Shown here piece after piece: positions 43,749 to 53,488 of a stretch of DNA of 64,000 bases. The notes under the pieces were generated by a model. That model was not told where the DNA came from. It did no database searches and saw nothing but the letters and a program-made list of their open reading frames with translations. The DNA lies in contig NZ_RAZG01000013.1 of NCBI RefSeq assembly GCF_003612565.1, positions 34,528 to 98,527 of the forward strand. The letters are read 5' to 3'. The position numbers were made by a program, and so were the translations under genes. Source of the DNA: Roseburia sp. 1XD42-69 (GTDB lineage Bacteria; Bacillota; Clostridia; Lachnospirales; Lachnospiraceae). Within the stretch, counting starts at the first letter, position 1; each line of letters opens with the position of its first letter.

Positions 43749-44948
43749 TTATTTATCAAATCCTCCTTCGGGAACAGAGGTATCAAAAAAATCATTCACA
43801 TCCCGTTTTGTATAAGTATGCTGGTATTTCATAATCATACATGACAGCAAAAGCAGAAAATGATCCGAATCATAGTCCAGGTTATGGCTTAAAACAGATT
43901 CTATCTTATTCAGTTTATTTAATACCGTATTCCGGTGGACATACAGAATCCTAGCTGTATGTTTCACATTTTTCTCACAGGAAAGATATGTAAATAAAAC
44001 TTCCAGAAGATTATTGTTGTTTTCCCTGTCATAATAATACAGCCTGATGATATCCGGATGAGTCAGATAAAGAAAGTTATCCGTGTTATGTGTTTCCACA
44101 TAGTTCTGGGCACACAGATGAATTACATAGTAGGCATTATACTGCCGGTAAGTGTAAAGCCTTTTGAGGGAAGGAGGAATCTCCAGCCCGTTTCCCAAAT
44201 CTATGGATGCAGCGGCGGTCAGGTAAAGCGTCCGCAGCATTTCCGGAAAACGGCTCACATAGCTTACCCCCGCCTCCATGCCAAAATGAACAAGCAACTC
44301 TGAAAAATCTCCATAAGAAATGTCTAAAATGTCATAAGCCTCCTGTTCCTGTGAGTACAGGACAATCCATTCCTTTCCGTCAAAAAACAGATTGGTATCT
44401 GGAAAAAACTCTTCCAGGGCCTGCTGAATTTCCAGCATACGGCCATTATGCTGGGGATATGAATGCCGGAGGATAATACAGGCAATGTACGTGTGTACAG
44501 GAAAGGGAAACTCTTTCATGCGAAGACCTATCTCTGCGGAGTCTGTCATACGCATAAACATTATGTCCTTCCAAAAATTCTGGTACATCTGCACCATAAC
44601 AGGCTGCTGCACCGCAGATTTTCCGGAAAGAATGTCTGCCAAAAACTGCACCGCTGCCTGCACAGAAGTATCGAGAAAAAGCAGATTCACCCGCCTGTCT
44701 GTGCTGGGAAGGTCTTTGGGCATTTCACCCTCCCTGCATATAAGATATGTACACCCATCATACACCATACCGCTTGTGCAGGCGGCTTTCCAGTCAGAAA
44801 CGGAACCTGCAAAAACCGTGCCTCGCTTTGGTTCGGCGGGAGGAGGAAGCAGGAACAAAATCCCCTCCTCCGGCACACAATCACAAAGGGCATTCCTGCA
44901 CTCCAGTACAACATGATGCAAACTCTGAGACAATTCTTCAAAAGTCAT
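43749..44948 (-). CDS. PucR-type transcriptional regulator with C-terminal helix-turn-helix
   Basis: 399 residues from the ATG at 44948, with TTGGAGGAAA before it; the ORF's upstream extension is discarded. The C-terminal HTH_30 (LEVLFTYLSCEKNVKHTARI, LYVHRNTVLNKLNKIESVL) is that of PucR/CdaR regulators. The N-terminal part resembles a PucR sensor region. It faces the second hydrolase gene divergently and may control it or the neighbouring operon. Confidence 0.85.
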   Translation of the reverse strand: MTFEELSQSLHHVVLECRNALCDCVPEEGILFLLPPPAEPKRGTVFAGSVSDWKAACTSGMVYDGCTYLICREGEMPKDLPSTDRRVNLLFLDTSVQAAVQFLADILSGKSAVQQPVMVQMYQNFWKDIMFMRMTDSAEIGLRMKEFPFPVHTYIACIILRHSYPQHNGRMLEIQQALEEFFPDTNLFFDGKEWIVLYSQEQEAYDILDISYGDFSELLVHFGMEAGVSYVSRFPEMLRTLYLTAAASIDLGNGLEIPPSLKRLYTYRQYNAYYVIHLCAQNYVETHNTDNFLYLTHPDIIRLYYYDRENNNNLLEVLFTYLSCEKNVKHTARILYVHRNTVLNKLNKIESVLSHNLDYDSDHFLLLLSCMIMKYQHTYTKRDVNDFFDTSVPEGGFDK

Positions 44949-45101
44949 TGATTTTTCCTCCAAGGTATAAGATGTGTTTTTCAAGCCTTCTTTAATTATA
45001 ACAGTATTGGAAAAGAATAAAACCTCAGCAGCTAAACAATGTGCAAATGTCACAAAGAATATGCATTCAGCACAGAAATGGCTCTATTCTCCTTAAAAGC
45101 A

Positions 45102-45130
45102 TTGAAAAACAAATAACGGCTTGGTACAAT
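45102..45130 (+). promoter_or_regulatory. Promoter of the second hydrolase gene
   Basis: TTGAAA, 17 bp, TACAAT, about 38 nt before the start codon. Confidence 0.55.
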
Positions 45131-45168
45131 CGATGTAATAAAATTGGGACAAGAGGTGTCATTGCTAT

Positions 45169-45924
45169 ATGGAAAAAGAAGTTCTGATATGCTGTGAGAA
45201 CCGTAAAATTTATGGCGTTGCCTCTATTTTGGCGGACAATAAAAAGATGCCTGTGGTAATTTTCAGCCACGGCTATAATGGGAGCGCAGACAGTTTTGAA
45301 AAATATGCCGGATATTTCCTGGAAAAAGGAATTGCCTCCTTCCGCTATGATTTCTGCGGCGGATCGGTACATTCCCGAAGCAGTATGGCAACCACAGATA
45401 TGACTATTTTTACAGAAAAAGAGGATTTAATGGCCGTCATTCGCACTGTCAGAAATTGGGAATGGGCAGACCCCAAAAACATCTTCCTCTTTGGTGAAAG
45501 CCAGGGCGGCCTGGTCAGCGCCCTCACAGCAGCGGAGCCAGAAGTTATTCTCCGGGGCCTGATTCTGCTGTACCCTGCTTTGTGCATTGCAGATAACTGG
45601 AACAGTAAATTTCCCCGGGATGAGGATATCCCCCCGGAAGAAGATTTCTGGGGCATGAAGCTGGGAAAAGTTTTTTTTGCCTCTTTACGGAACGTGGATA
45701 CTTATTCCTCCATCAGCCATTTCCATGGGCCCGTGCTCATTATGCATGGTGACAGGGATGCCGCAGTTCCGCCGGAATACAGCAGGCATGCAGCTAGGGT
45801 ATATTCCCATGCACAGATTAAGATTTTTCCTGGGGAAGGACACGGCTTTACCGAAGAAGGGACAAAGCAGGTAATGGAACTGTCCCGGAACACGATTTTA
45901 AAATGGATTCTGCCTGAAAAGTAA
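45169..45924 (+). CDS. Alpha/beta hydrolase (S9/S33-like esterase or peptidase)
   Basis: 251 residues. Oxyanion strand VVIFSHGYNGSADSFEKYAG, nucleophile elbow LFGESQGGLVSAL with Ser, acid in LIMHGDRDAAVPPEYS and His in FPGEGHGFTEEG. All members of the triad are visible. The fold and size match cinnamoyl-esterase-like/feruloyl esterase and related cytoplasmic esterases of gut Firmicutes; the exact substrate is not determinable. AGAGGTG lies before the ATG. Confidence 0.88.
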   Translation: MEKEVLICCENRKIYGVASILADNKKMPVVIFSHGYNGSADSFEKYAGYFLEKGIASFRYDFCGGSVHSRSSMATTDMTIFTEKEDLMAVIRTVRNWEWADPKNIFLFGESQGGLVSALTAAEPEVILRGLILLYPALCIADNWNSKFPRDEDIPPEEDFWGMKLGKVFFASLRNVDTYSSISHFHGPVLIMHGDRDAAVPPEYSRHAARVYSHAQIKIFPGEGHGFTEEGTKQVMELSRNTILKWILPEK

Positions 45925-45962
45925 TATATCCAGGCAATACGCTGAATGGGGGATAAAAAGTA

Positions 45963-47990
45963 ATGCGAAATATGAAACTGGCAGTAAAAATCAGCAGTAT
46001 CGTCATTATCATTCTGACACTGGGACTTATTATATTATGGCAGGCTATAAACGCCCGGGTTTCTTCTCTTATGAAAGAAGAAATATTAAAGGAAATGAAC
46101 GATGCAGTGGAAACCAGAAGTGAAATTGCAGAGCAGTATGTCCGGTCTGCCGAGGCATATATCATAGGTTACGGGCAGTCTCTGGAACTTCAGGAAGCTT
46201 TAATGGAGCCTGGCAATGTCCAGGCAGCAGAAAAAGCGCAGCAATTTACCGACAATTATGCCCTGGTGAATCAGAATCTGGAAAATGTGTATCTGGCCGA
46301 CTACAATTCCACTGTTCTGGCTTCTTATGTCAAGGGGCCTGTGGGCAAGACCCTCCGGGAAGGAGATGCCCTGCAGCAGTTAAGAAACGAAGTTTTTGAT
46401 TCCCATGAAATATGGAACACAGGGATTATGGCCTCTCTTTCCACAGGAGAACAGGTGGTTTCATTGTATTATCCCATCTTTGACGGGGAAACACCCCTGG
46501 GCTATGTGGGCGGAGCTATCTATTCAAAAAATTTGCGGGAAACCCTAACCAGCTTGACAGTCGACAGCGGCGAAACACAGATGAACTACATATTGTTAGA
46601 CACGGAAAAAAATACATACATTTTCTGTGACGAAGAAGAAGCCGTAGGTTCCGCCGTAGAAGAGGAAAATATATTAAAGATAATGGAATTAGCACAATCC
46701 AAAGACGGATTTTACGAATATATGGAAAATGGCAGAGAAATGATGGCGGTTTATCAGTATATGCCTGAAAGGCACTGGGTTCTTGCAGCGGTGGTTGACT
46801 GTGCCCAGATCTATGCCCCAATTCACAAGCTGTCAGCTGCACTGTCCCTTATCTGCATCGTAATACTGGCCGTTATCTCCGCCTGCGTATGGATGGCCGG
46901 CCGACTCATAGCGAAAGATATTGTAAACATATCCCATATCATCGAAGAAATAGGGACTTTGGATTTGACGCTTAAAAACAAACTGGATCCTTATGTTGCC
47001 CGCAGAGACGAAGTGGGGCTGATAGCCAAAGCTACTCTGTACTTAACGGAAACGGTGAGCCATACCGTAGGGCTTATCAAAGAAAAAAACACCGATTTCA
47101 TAGATACCTCCGATTCCCTGTACTCAGGAGTAACTGTCACAAAAGATGCAGTGGAAAATGTGGAAAAAGCTATTGGGGAAATTTCAGACAGCGCCGTTCA
47201 GCAGGCCGGCGAAACCCAGGAGGCAACCAAAAGTGTGCTGCATCTGGGTGAAATCATAAAAAGAACCATGGCAGAGACAGAACAGTTAAATGAAAATGCC
47301 GGCAACATCCGCCACACCAGCGATGATATGCGAAACACAGTAAAAGCTTTGTCTACGGTAAACCGCAGCACGGAAAAAACCATAGAGGATATCAGCGCAC
47401 AGATTTTGTCTACCAATGAGTTTGCCCAGAAAATTAAAGATTCTTCCCAACTGATAGCCACAATTGCAGAACAGACCAATCTGCTTTCTCTCAATGCATC
47501 CATTGAGGCTGCCCGTGCAGGAGAACAAGGAAAGGGCTTTGCCGTTGTGGCCGGAGAAATCCAAAAACTGGCGGAGCAGTCAAACAACTCAGCAAAACAG
47601 ATAGACAGCACTATTAGCACATTGCTTTGCGAATCTGATAAAACTGTGTTTTCCATGAATGAAACAAAAAAGATTATTCTGGAGCAAAGCCGGCAGCTTT
47701 CCCATACAGAAGACATGTTTATGAAGATATACCAGGAATTTGAGATTCTTAACCAAAAAGTTACTGCAATTTATAATTTTGTGAAAGAAATGGATAAAGA
47801 AAGGCTGGCTGTGGTGGAGGTTGTACAAAGCCTCTCCCTCATTGCCGAAAGCAATGCGGCGGGAACCCAGGAAACCCTGGCGTCCATGGATTTAGTACGG
47901 GAAATGATAAAAGACACCTTAGACATTTCCCAAAGCTTAATCGCTACTTACAATGAAATGGAAAAAAGCGTCAGCGGATTTTCCGTCTGA
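45963..47990 (+). CDS. Methyl-accepting chemotaxis protein with dCache sensor
   Basis: 675 residues. Helix 1 (about 8-27), an extracytoplasmic dCache-type domain (about 35-275; [38 protein letters not shown]), helix 2 (about 283-308) and a HAMP-like segment precede the cytoplasmic signalling hairpin. The hairpin tip reads [20 protein letters not shown]. It would relay small-molecule binding to CheA. No other chemotaxis genes are in the window. It follows the esterase by 38 bp and may share its transcript. Confidence 0.93.
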   Translation: MRNMKLAVKISSIVIIILTLGLIILWQAINARVSSLMKEEILKEMNDAVETRSEIAEQYVRSAEAYIIGYGQSLELQEALMEPGNVQAAEKAQQFTDNYALVNQNLENVYLADYNSTVLASYVKGPVGKTLREGDALQQLRNEVFDSHEIWNTGIMASLSTGEQVVSLYYPIFDGETPLGYVGGAIYSKNLRETLTSLTVDSGETQMNYILLDTEKNTYIFCDEEEAVGSAVEEENILKIMELAQSKDGFYEYMENGREMMAVYQYMPERHWVLAAVVDCAQIYAPIHKLSAALSLICIVILAVISACVWMAGRLIAKDIVNISHIIEEIGTLDLTLKNKLDPYVARRDEVGLIAKATLYLTETVSHTVGLIKEKNTDFIDTSDSLYSGVTVTKDAVENVEKAIGEISDSAVQQAGETQEATKSVLHLGEIIKRTMAETEQLNENAGNIRHTSDDMRNTVKALSTVNRSTEKTIEDISAQILSTNEFAQKIKDSSQLIATIAEQTNLLSLNASIEAARAGEQGKGFAVVAGEIQKLAEQSNNSAKQIDSTISTLLCESDKTVFSMNETKKIILEQSRQLSHTEDMFMKIYQEFEILNQKVTAIYNFVKEMDKERLAVVEVVQSLSLIAESNAAGTQETLASMDLVREMIKDTLDISQSLIATYNEMEKSVSGFSV

Positions 47991-48032
47991 ACGCTTCTCT
48001 CCGTCCTCTATACGCCTGCTGTATGGGAAAGA

Positions 48033-48668
48033 TTATAAACCCAATCCTTTTCGTACCTCCGCCACCCTTTGGGCAAACTCCCCGAAAAACTCCGGGGTTT
48101 CAAAATCTTTCCCATACATCTGGTTTAAAACAAAAAGATTTCTGCTTTTAACCATCCCTTCCCCTGCGCCGTCTCCCGCCTGGGCAAAGTCTCTGCGAAA
48201 ATCATGCCACAGTATTAAAAATTCCTGGTAATCTTTGATTTCCGGAACTCCCAGCCATTTTTTCACCTTGACTTTGCTGCGTTTTTCCTTGGCGCAGGCA
48301 TCCTTAAGGACAAAGTAAAAGAGACGGTTATCTGCATACTGCCTTCCCAGTGGGAACAGGCGGCACAACCCCGGCCGGAAAGGGTGGATGCCGCACCTCT
48401 TTTCCCCATCCAAAAATCCGCAGATTTCTTCCTTTCCCTGCATTTTCAAATTGGGCAAAATCATTCCTTCTGAAATATTTAACTCCACTTCCCGCTCCAA
48501 AAGTTCCTCCAGGGTTTTGTGGAGATTTTTCTTTAAGAGATACACGTCGTATGGGTCTAAAAGAATCGACGCCCCCATGCCCTGACAGCAGGAAAAGCAC
48601 CCCTTGCAGTCCCCGCAGTCAGCTTTTACCATATCGTTTATCCCATATAATTGGTGTGGCGTATCCAT
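48033..48668 (-). CDS. YkgJ family cysteine-cluster protein
   Basis: 211 residues with the CxxCxGCCxxC-like arrangement CGDCKGCFSCCQG near residue 18 and the second cluster CGIHPFRPGLCRLFPLG near 90. These are the metal-binding cysteines of the YkgJ/UPF0153 family (zinc or iron-sulfur). Function in the family is not settled. Single gene; AGGAGG lies before the ATG. Confidence 0.88.
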   Translation of the reverse strand: MDTPHQLYGINDMVKADCGDCKGCFSCCQGMGASILLDPYDVYLLKKNLHKTLEELLEREVELNISEGMILPNLKMQGKEEICGFLDGEKRCGIHPFRPGLCRLFPLGRQYADNRLFYFVLKDACAKEKRSKVKVKKWLGVPEIKDYQEFLILWHDFRRDFAQAGDGAGEGMVKSRNLFVLNQMYGKDFETPEFFGEFAQRVAEVRKGLGL

Positions 48669-48688
48669 GTTTCCTCCTATAAATATGT

Positions 48689-49900
48689 TCAGGATTTTTT
48701 CACCCCAAGTCCATTCACCGTCTCATCAATCTCCATCTGCATCTCCCTGGCTTTATTGTCCTGGGCAATGGCCCGCAAAATCAAATTAACATCCTCCGGG
48801 GAAAACATGCCGATAGCTTTTGCCAAATCTCCTATATTATCCCTGTTTACTTTCAGGCATCCCCCCTTAGATAAAGGAATGGTAATCACATTTTTCTCAT
48901 CTGACACATCACCAAGGGTAATCTGCTGCTTCTTGTCATCACAATGGAAAATGACACCCTTATAATTAATCACACCGCTTTCATCTGCAAGGAAGGAATA
49001 GGGGGCCTTCTTTTTCCCCTGGAGCATATCTGCAAAACTGCTGCCCCGCTGGGGAGCTGAAACCTCTGTCACCTCTTCATCCCCACTGTCATCCGCAGCA
49101 TTGATAAGGGCTGTCTTTTCCGAATCGCTGGACAAAAGCTGTTTATCCTTTTCCTTGGCAATCCTTTCCCGCAGTTCCTCTTTAAAGGCATCCAGAGTAT
49201 CGTCCATATCTTCCATCAGCTTATCCCACTCTTCAATGGAAAACTCCCCGCCCCCTGTCTGAATTTTCGGCGGCCCGTTTTTCACCCGCTCTTTCACAAA
49301 ATCATAAAACTCCAGCAAAGCTTCTTCTAAAGTCTTTCCCCCGGATGTCTCCGATGAATCTTCGGAGTTATTTAAATCAGATTCCGTAAAAGTTCCGTCG
49401 TTTATAATTTCCCTGGTATTCTCCCAGCATTCCTTTGCCAAAAGTTCCACGGGATTTGTTGAATCCTCCGGCACCTTTAAGGGATTTACCATGTATCCCT
49501 GTACGCTTCCATCCTCATTTTTCTGCTCAATATACACCTTGTGCTCATCTAAAATAGTCTGCGCCTTTAAAGTATAACCGGAGACAGCATAAAGTTTCAC
49601 TTTATCGCTCTGGGCGTATGTAATATGCTTCGTCTCACACTCCACCGTGGATTCGGCATGGATTCTCCCTGTATCACTTACAGCCAGCAGGCTGGAAATC
49701 CTGCCGGAGTGATAATCCAACTGGAGGCTCCCCGTCTTTGTTCCTTTTGTTTCCTTTTCCCCGGCACATTCATCGGATTTATTTCCCAGCTTGCCAGCCA
49801 CTTCGCCGAACTCCCTCTTTTGTTCTTCCCGATTGCCTTTCTTAACGCTCCCTGCAATTTTTTCCATGTATGCTCTGTTTCCAATGCCGCTTACCGTCAT
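48689..49900 (-). CDS. Unknown protein encoded with an ECF sigma factor
   Basis: 403 residues, no signal peptide and no membrane helix. The N-terminus (SGIGNRAYMEKIAGSVKKGN) is polar. The middle is acidic with DKLMEDMDDTLDAFKEELRE. The C-terminal domain (about 310-403) has NYKGVIFHCDDKKQQITLGD, VITIPLSKGGCLKVNRDNIG and LILRAIAQDNKAREMQ. The ATGA overlap with the sigma gene implies coupling. It is not a classical membrane anti-sigma factor. It may be a cytoplasmic regulator or the main effector of the regulon. I do not recognise the family. Confidence 0.75.
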   Translation of the reverse strand: MTVSGIGNRAYMEKIAGSVKKGNREEQKREFGEVAGKLGNKSDECAGEKETKGTKTGSLQLDYHSGRISSLLAVSDTGRIHAESTVECETKHITYAQSDKVKLYAVSGYTLKAQTILDEHKVYIEQKNEDGSVQGYMVNPLKVPEDSTNPVELLAKECWENTREIINDGTFTESDLNNSEDSSETSGGKTLEEALLEFYDFVKERVKNGPPKIQTGGGEFSIEEWDKLMEDMDDTLDAFKEELRERIAKEKDKQLLSSDSEKTALINAADDSGDEEVTEVSAPQRGSSFADMLQGKKKAPYSFLADESGVINYKGVIFHCDDKKQQITLGDVSDEKNVITIPLSKGGCLKVNRDNIGDLAKAIGMFSPEDVNLILRAIAQDNKAREMQMEIDETVNGLGVKKS

Positions 49901-50382
49901 AATTTTTCCTCCTGCAATTTCTTTTTTAAAAGCTCCCTGCCCCGTTTCAATCTGGTCTTTATGGTGTTTTCCGGCTCCTTAAGCGCCTGGGCTATCTCCT
50001 TTACAGAGTAATCCTCATAATAAAACAAATACAGGCAGATTCTGTACATATGGGGCAGCTCCAACAGGCTCCACAGTGTGTCATCCGTATCCACATAGGG
50101 ATTTTTAAAACTGTTTTTATCTTCCATGGATAACTCTTCCATGCGTATGGTACTGCTCCACCTGCTTTTTAACACATCCCTGCACAAATTTAAGGTCGTC
50201 CTTATCATCCACGCTTTCTCATGTTCCAAAGATTCAAAACCTGGCTGGTACTTTAACAGGCGCAGAAACACTTCCTGCACCACATCCTCAGCATCTGACT
50301 TTGTTTTCATCTGTGTAAACGCTATCCGGTAGCATGGGGCATAATAAGTTTTAAAATAGTTTTCCAACTCTCTGTTAGTCAT
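49897..50382 (-). CDS. ECF-type RNA polymerase sigma factor
   Basis: 161 residues. Region 2 has DAEDVVQEVFLRLLKY; region 4 has LPHMYRICLYLFYYEDYSVK and EIAQALKEPENTIKTRLKRG, the -35-binding helix-turn-helix. AAAGGATAA precedes the ATG. An ECF-like promoter (TGAAAC, CGTATT) stands in front, so the operon probably activates itself. The partner gene overlaps its stop. Confidence 0.93.
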   Translation of the reverse strand: MTNRELENYFKTYYAPCYRIAFTQMKTKSDAEDVVQEVFLRLLKYQPGFESLEHEKAWMIRTTLNLCRDVLKSRWSSTIRMEELSMEDKNSFKNPYVDTDDTLWSLLELPHMYRICLYLFYYEDYSVKEIAQALKEPENTIKTRLKRGRELLKKKLQEEKL

Positions 50383-50405
50383 AACTTATTATCCTTTCTA
50401 CTAAT

Positions 50406-50434
50406 AATACGAACCAAACCTGAAAAAAGTTTCA
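50406..50434 (-). promoter_or_regulatory. ECF-type autoregulatory promoter of the sigma operon
   Basis: Minus strand TGAAAC, 17 bp, CGTATT, starting transcription some 20 nt before the sigma start codon. TGAAAC/CGT is the recognition pattern of group IV sigma factors and differs from the sigma-A promoters elsewhere in the window. Confidence 0.65.
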
Positions 50435-50493
50435 CCACTTTTAAGATTTTTTGCTATACTATATAAGGATTATCAAAAAAGGGGGTAATATCT

Positions 50494-51363
50494 ATGAATC
50501 AGACAAAAAGCAGCACAACAAAAGGAATTATCTCTGTCATCTGCGCAGGGTTCTTCTTTGCCCTGATGACATTTTTTGTACGGCTCTCGGGAGATTTGCC
50601 CACCATGGAAAAAGCTTTTTTCCGCAATGCCGTGGCGGCTCTTGTATCCCTTGCCATGCTGTCAAAAAGCAGCGAAGGTTTTCATATAAAGAAAAAAAGC
50701 TATCCCTCCCTTTTTCTCAGGAGCTTCTTTGGCACAACAGGGCTAATCTTTAACTTTTACGCCATTGACAGGTTAAACATTTCCGATGCAAATATGTTAA
50801 ACAAACTCTCCCCTTTTTTTGCCATTATCGCCTCCTATTTTATCCTGAAAGAAAAGGCGTCAGTAAAAGAGTGGATTGCAGTTATCGCGGCATTTCTTGG
50901 GTCGTTATTTATCATCAAACCCTCCTTTGAACTTACCTCTGTCTATGCACTTATCGGCGCCCTGGGGGGCCTTGGGGCGGGAATTGCCTACACCTTTGTG
51001 CGGAAACTGGGAAAAATGGGGGAGAGAGGCCCTGTGATTGTCATGTTCTTTTCCACTTTTTCCTGCCTTATTACCCTGCCGGGTTTAATCCTTCAGTTTA
51101 AACCCATGAGCACTGCCCAGTTTGCCACCCTTCTTATGGCAGGAATATCCGCCACAGGAGGGCAGCTCTGCATCACCCGGGCCTACACCTTTGCCCCGGC
51201 AAAAGAAATTTCCGTGTTCGATTACACACAGGTGATTTTTGCTGCGCTCCTTGGTTTTTTATTTTTAGACCAGATACCGGATATTTACAGTGTCATGGGA
51301 TATATTATCATTATCTCCTGCGCCGTTTACAAATGGATATTGGGAAAAAAGGCTGCTTCTTAA
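50494..51363 (+). CDS. EamA/DMT-superfamily transporter
   Basis: 289 residues, ten membrane helices in two EamA repeats. Repeat 1 includes ADGNM-like NISDANMLNKLSPFFAIIAS and VKEWIAVIAAFLGSLFI. Repeat 2 closes with SVFDYTQVIFAALLGFLFLD. Typical exporter of amino acids or metabolites. AAGGGGG precedes the ATG. Its last 53 bp overlap the 3' end of the convergent Mur-ligase-like gene. Confidence 0.92.
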   Translation: MNQTKSSTTKGIISVICAGFFFALMTFFVRLSGDLPTMEKAFFRNAVAALVSLAMLSKSSEGFHIKKKSYPSLFLRSFFGTTGLIFNFYAIDRLNISDANMLNKLSPFFAIIASYFILKEKASVKEWIAVIAAFLGSLFIIKPSFELTSVYALIGALGGLGAGIAYTFVRKLGKMGERGPVIVMFFSTFSCLITLPGLILQFKPMSTAQFATLLMAGISATGGQLCITRAYTFAPAKEISVFDYTQVIFAALLGFLFLDQIPDIYSVMGYIIIISCAVYKWILGKKAAS

Positions 51364-52630
51364 AATCCGTAATAAGGGAGGTAGTTCCCAGAATGCAGAT
51401 AAAATCCGCATCCATATTTTTTACATACTCATATGCTTTTTTTGCCCCTTCTATATAAGGAAATCCCCCTGCTTTTTCTGCCTGCTGCTTTGAGAAATGA
51501 TAATGGGGGTTTTCCGTGGAGGTAAACACCATAAAGGCCGCTTCTTCTTTTAACGCCGATGCCACACCAAGATAATCCTTATCCTCCGGAATCGCCAGAA
51601 TAACCGCCAGTTTTTTGTGGGGAACTCTTTCTATGATCTCCTTTAACATGGGAACGCTGGCAGGGTTAATGCAGGCGTCTAACAGGGTAAAGGGATGCCT
51701 GCTTACAATTTCCATCCTTCCGGGATAATGCATCTTCCCCAGAAATTCTTTTGCCCCATCCTCCTCCAAATTCCCGGAGATTTCCTCCCCCAAAGCCAAT
51801 GCAAGGGCACAGTTTTTTGCCTGGTGGGTTCCGAAAAGCGGAAGCTTTATTCCGCAGTACCTCTTTTTTTCCGTTACCACATCAAAGGACATTCCTTCTT
51901 CCCCAAAAGAAATATTTTCACAGAAAAAATCCTTCCCGTACTGTCTCACACTCACCCCACACTCCTTTGCCCTGTCCCAAAAAATACGGTTTACACACTC
52001 CTGCTGCTCCGCCAGAAATACATATTTTTGTCCCGGCTGTATCACCCGGCTTTTATCCCCGGCAATCTCCTCTATGGTCTTTCCCAGCTCCCTGGTATGC
52101 TCCTTAAATACCGGGGTGACAATACTGTAGTCATGCTTAATATTCCTGGTATCGTCATAACGGACGCCTTTTCCGCATTCCAGCACATGAACCTTTGTAT
52201 TCTCCTCTCGAAACCAGGAAAAAGCCAAGGCAAGAATGATTCCCACAGGACTTACATATCCCCCCTGCTTTACAGGGATACTGCGAATCCTCCCTTTTAA
52301 ACTGTCTGCGTACTCCAAAAGTTTTTCATCGCAAATTACAGTTTCATCCACCCGGATTCTCTCACAAAAATCTGTAATATGGGGGCTGGTGACAAGGCCG
52401 GTTTTTATCCCCTGGGACATCAGAATCAAGGTGAGCATATGGCTCACGGAACCTTTGCCTTTACTTCCTGTGATTAAAACATTAGTCCCAAATGCCAATT
52501 CATTTAAAATTTCTTTTGTCCATGCGGGATTTCTTTTTTTCCCGTCCGGGTCATTGTAATTTAAATAAGGCTGGGCTTTCAAATAGGATTCATAAATGAA
52601 ATCTATAGCTTCTTGTTTTGTGTGAAACAT
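51311..52630 (-). CDS. FolC-like Mur ligase family protein
   Basis: 439 residues from the ATG at 52630, one base after the ATP-grasp stop; the ORF's earlier start lies inside that gene. ATP motif LITGSKGKGSVSHML, then TSPHITDFCERIRVD, VLECGKGVRYDDTRN and EIAGDKSRVIQPGQKYVF follow the folylpolyglutamate synthase plan. The C-terminal domain has PGRMEIV and LDACINPASV where FolC enzymes have a conserved DGAHNP. The changed signature argues for a substrate other than folate. It forms amide bonds between a carboxylate and an amine at the expense of ATP. Confidence 0.85.
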   Translation of the reverse strand: MFHTKQEAIDFIYESYLKAQPYLNYNDPDGKKRNPAWTKEILNELAFGTNVLITGSKGKGSVSHMLTLILMSQGIKTGLVTSPHITDFCERIRVDETVICDEKLLEYADSLKGRIRSIPVKQGGYVSPVGIILALAFSWFREENTKVHVLECGKGVRYDDTRNIKHDYSIVTPVFKEHTRELGKTIEEIAGDKSRVIQPGQKYVFLAEQQECVNRIFWDRAKECGVSVRQYGKDFFCENISFGEEGMSFDVVTEKKRYCGIKLPLFGTHQAKNCALALALGEEISGNLEEDGAKEFLGKMHYPGRMEIVSRHPFTLLDACINPASVPMLKEIIERVPHKKLAVILAIPEDKDYLGVASALKEEAAFMVFTSTENPHYHFSKQQAEKAGGFPYIEGAKKAYEYVKNMDADFICILGTTSLITDFKKQPFFPISICKRRRR

Positions 52631-52631
52631 G

Positions 52632-53468
52632 TTACCGGCCTCCTGCACACGCAATGATTTTTCCTGCCGCATTCACCCCGCAGGCCCTCTCTATGCCCTC
52701 TATTCCAGGGGTTACATTTATCTCGCAAAACATATAATCTTCCTCTCCAAAAAGCAAATCCACCCCCAGCATATCCAACTCTGTCTTTTTATATATCTCT
52801 TTTCCAATTTCCCGGATCCTGTCATTGATTTCGTATTTCTCCACACTGCCCCCCAGGGCAAAATTGGCCCGGAAACCTTGTTTTGCCCTGCGCTCCATAC
52901 AAGCCAAAACTTCCCCCTTCAGGAGGAAAAAACGCACATCTCTGCCATAGCTGCTTTTTATAAACTCCTGAAACAGCAGTTCTTCCTCCCCATATTTTCC
53001 TCTGATTTCCTGGTATTCTTTCTTATTAGAGATAAGAAAAACTTCCCGTCCCTGGGAACTTAAAAGCCCTTTTGCCACAAAAGGAACTCCCATCAGGTCT
53101 GCAATCTCTTCATAGGAAATGCCCTGCCTTCCCAAAATATATCTGGGAAAACAAAGGCTGCACCCTGTGAGGCTTATCAGTTCATTGGCCTTATTTACAA
53201 ACCGATTCAGCCCCTCCAGTTTATTGTACTGCCTCTCTGCCAGCCCGTTGATGCAGTCTTTGATTACTCCGTATTTATACCTGTTTATTATAAAATCCAC
53301 TTCCTGCAGTCTTTTTCCCCTATGCATCAAAATCCCTTCCACAAGGGCAGTGTCTGAGACTCCCACAGGAGATAAGTCAATCCCTGCTTTTTTTGCCTCC
53401 GCTAAAAGCCGCATTGTAGTGTAGGCATTTCCCATATCCGTATATTTTTCAATCAGATAACCTTTCAT
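52632..53468 (-). CDS. RimK-type ATP-grasp ligase
   Basis: 278 residues from the ATG at 53468 (GAGGCGG 5 nt before). The N-terminal pre-ATP-grasp domain is followed by LMGVPFVAKGLLSSQGREVF and the RimK signature SYGRDVRFFLLKGEVLACME, RRAKQGFRANFALGGSVEKY, with metal ligands in FCEINVTPGIEGIE. RimK relatives add amino acids to peptides, tetrahydromethanopterin or F420. The gene sits 20 bp after the PLP enzyme and 1 bp before the Mur ligase. Confidence 0.88.
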   Translation of the reverse strand: MKGYLIEKYTDMGNAYTTMRLLAEAKKAGIDLSPVGVSDTALVEGILMHRGKRLQEVDFIINRYKYGVIKDCINGLAERQYNKLEGLNRFVNKANELISLTGCSLCFPRYILGRQGISYEEIADLMGVPFVAKGLLSSQGREVFLISNKKEYQEIRGKYGEEELLFQEFIKSSYGRDVRFFLLKGEVLACMERRAKQGFRANFALGGSVEKYEINDRIREIGKEIYKKTELDMLGVDLLFGEEDYMFCEINVTPGIEGIERACGVNAAGKIIACAGGR

Positions 53469-53488
53469 ATCCCGCCTCTTTATCCGCT

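Noticed and set aside
35120..45100. Lantibiotic or bacteriocin biosynthesis cluster around LanFEG
   Set aside because: No lanthionine synthetase, leader-peptide gene or processing protease was seen near the immunity transporter; it appears to be resistance only.
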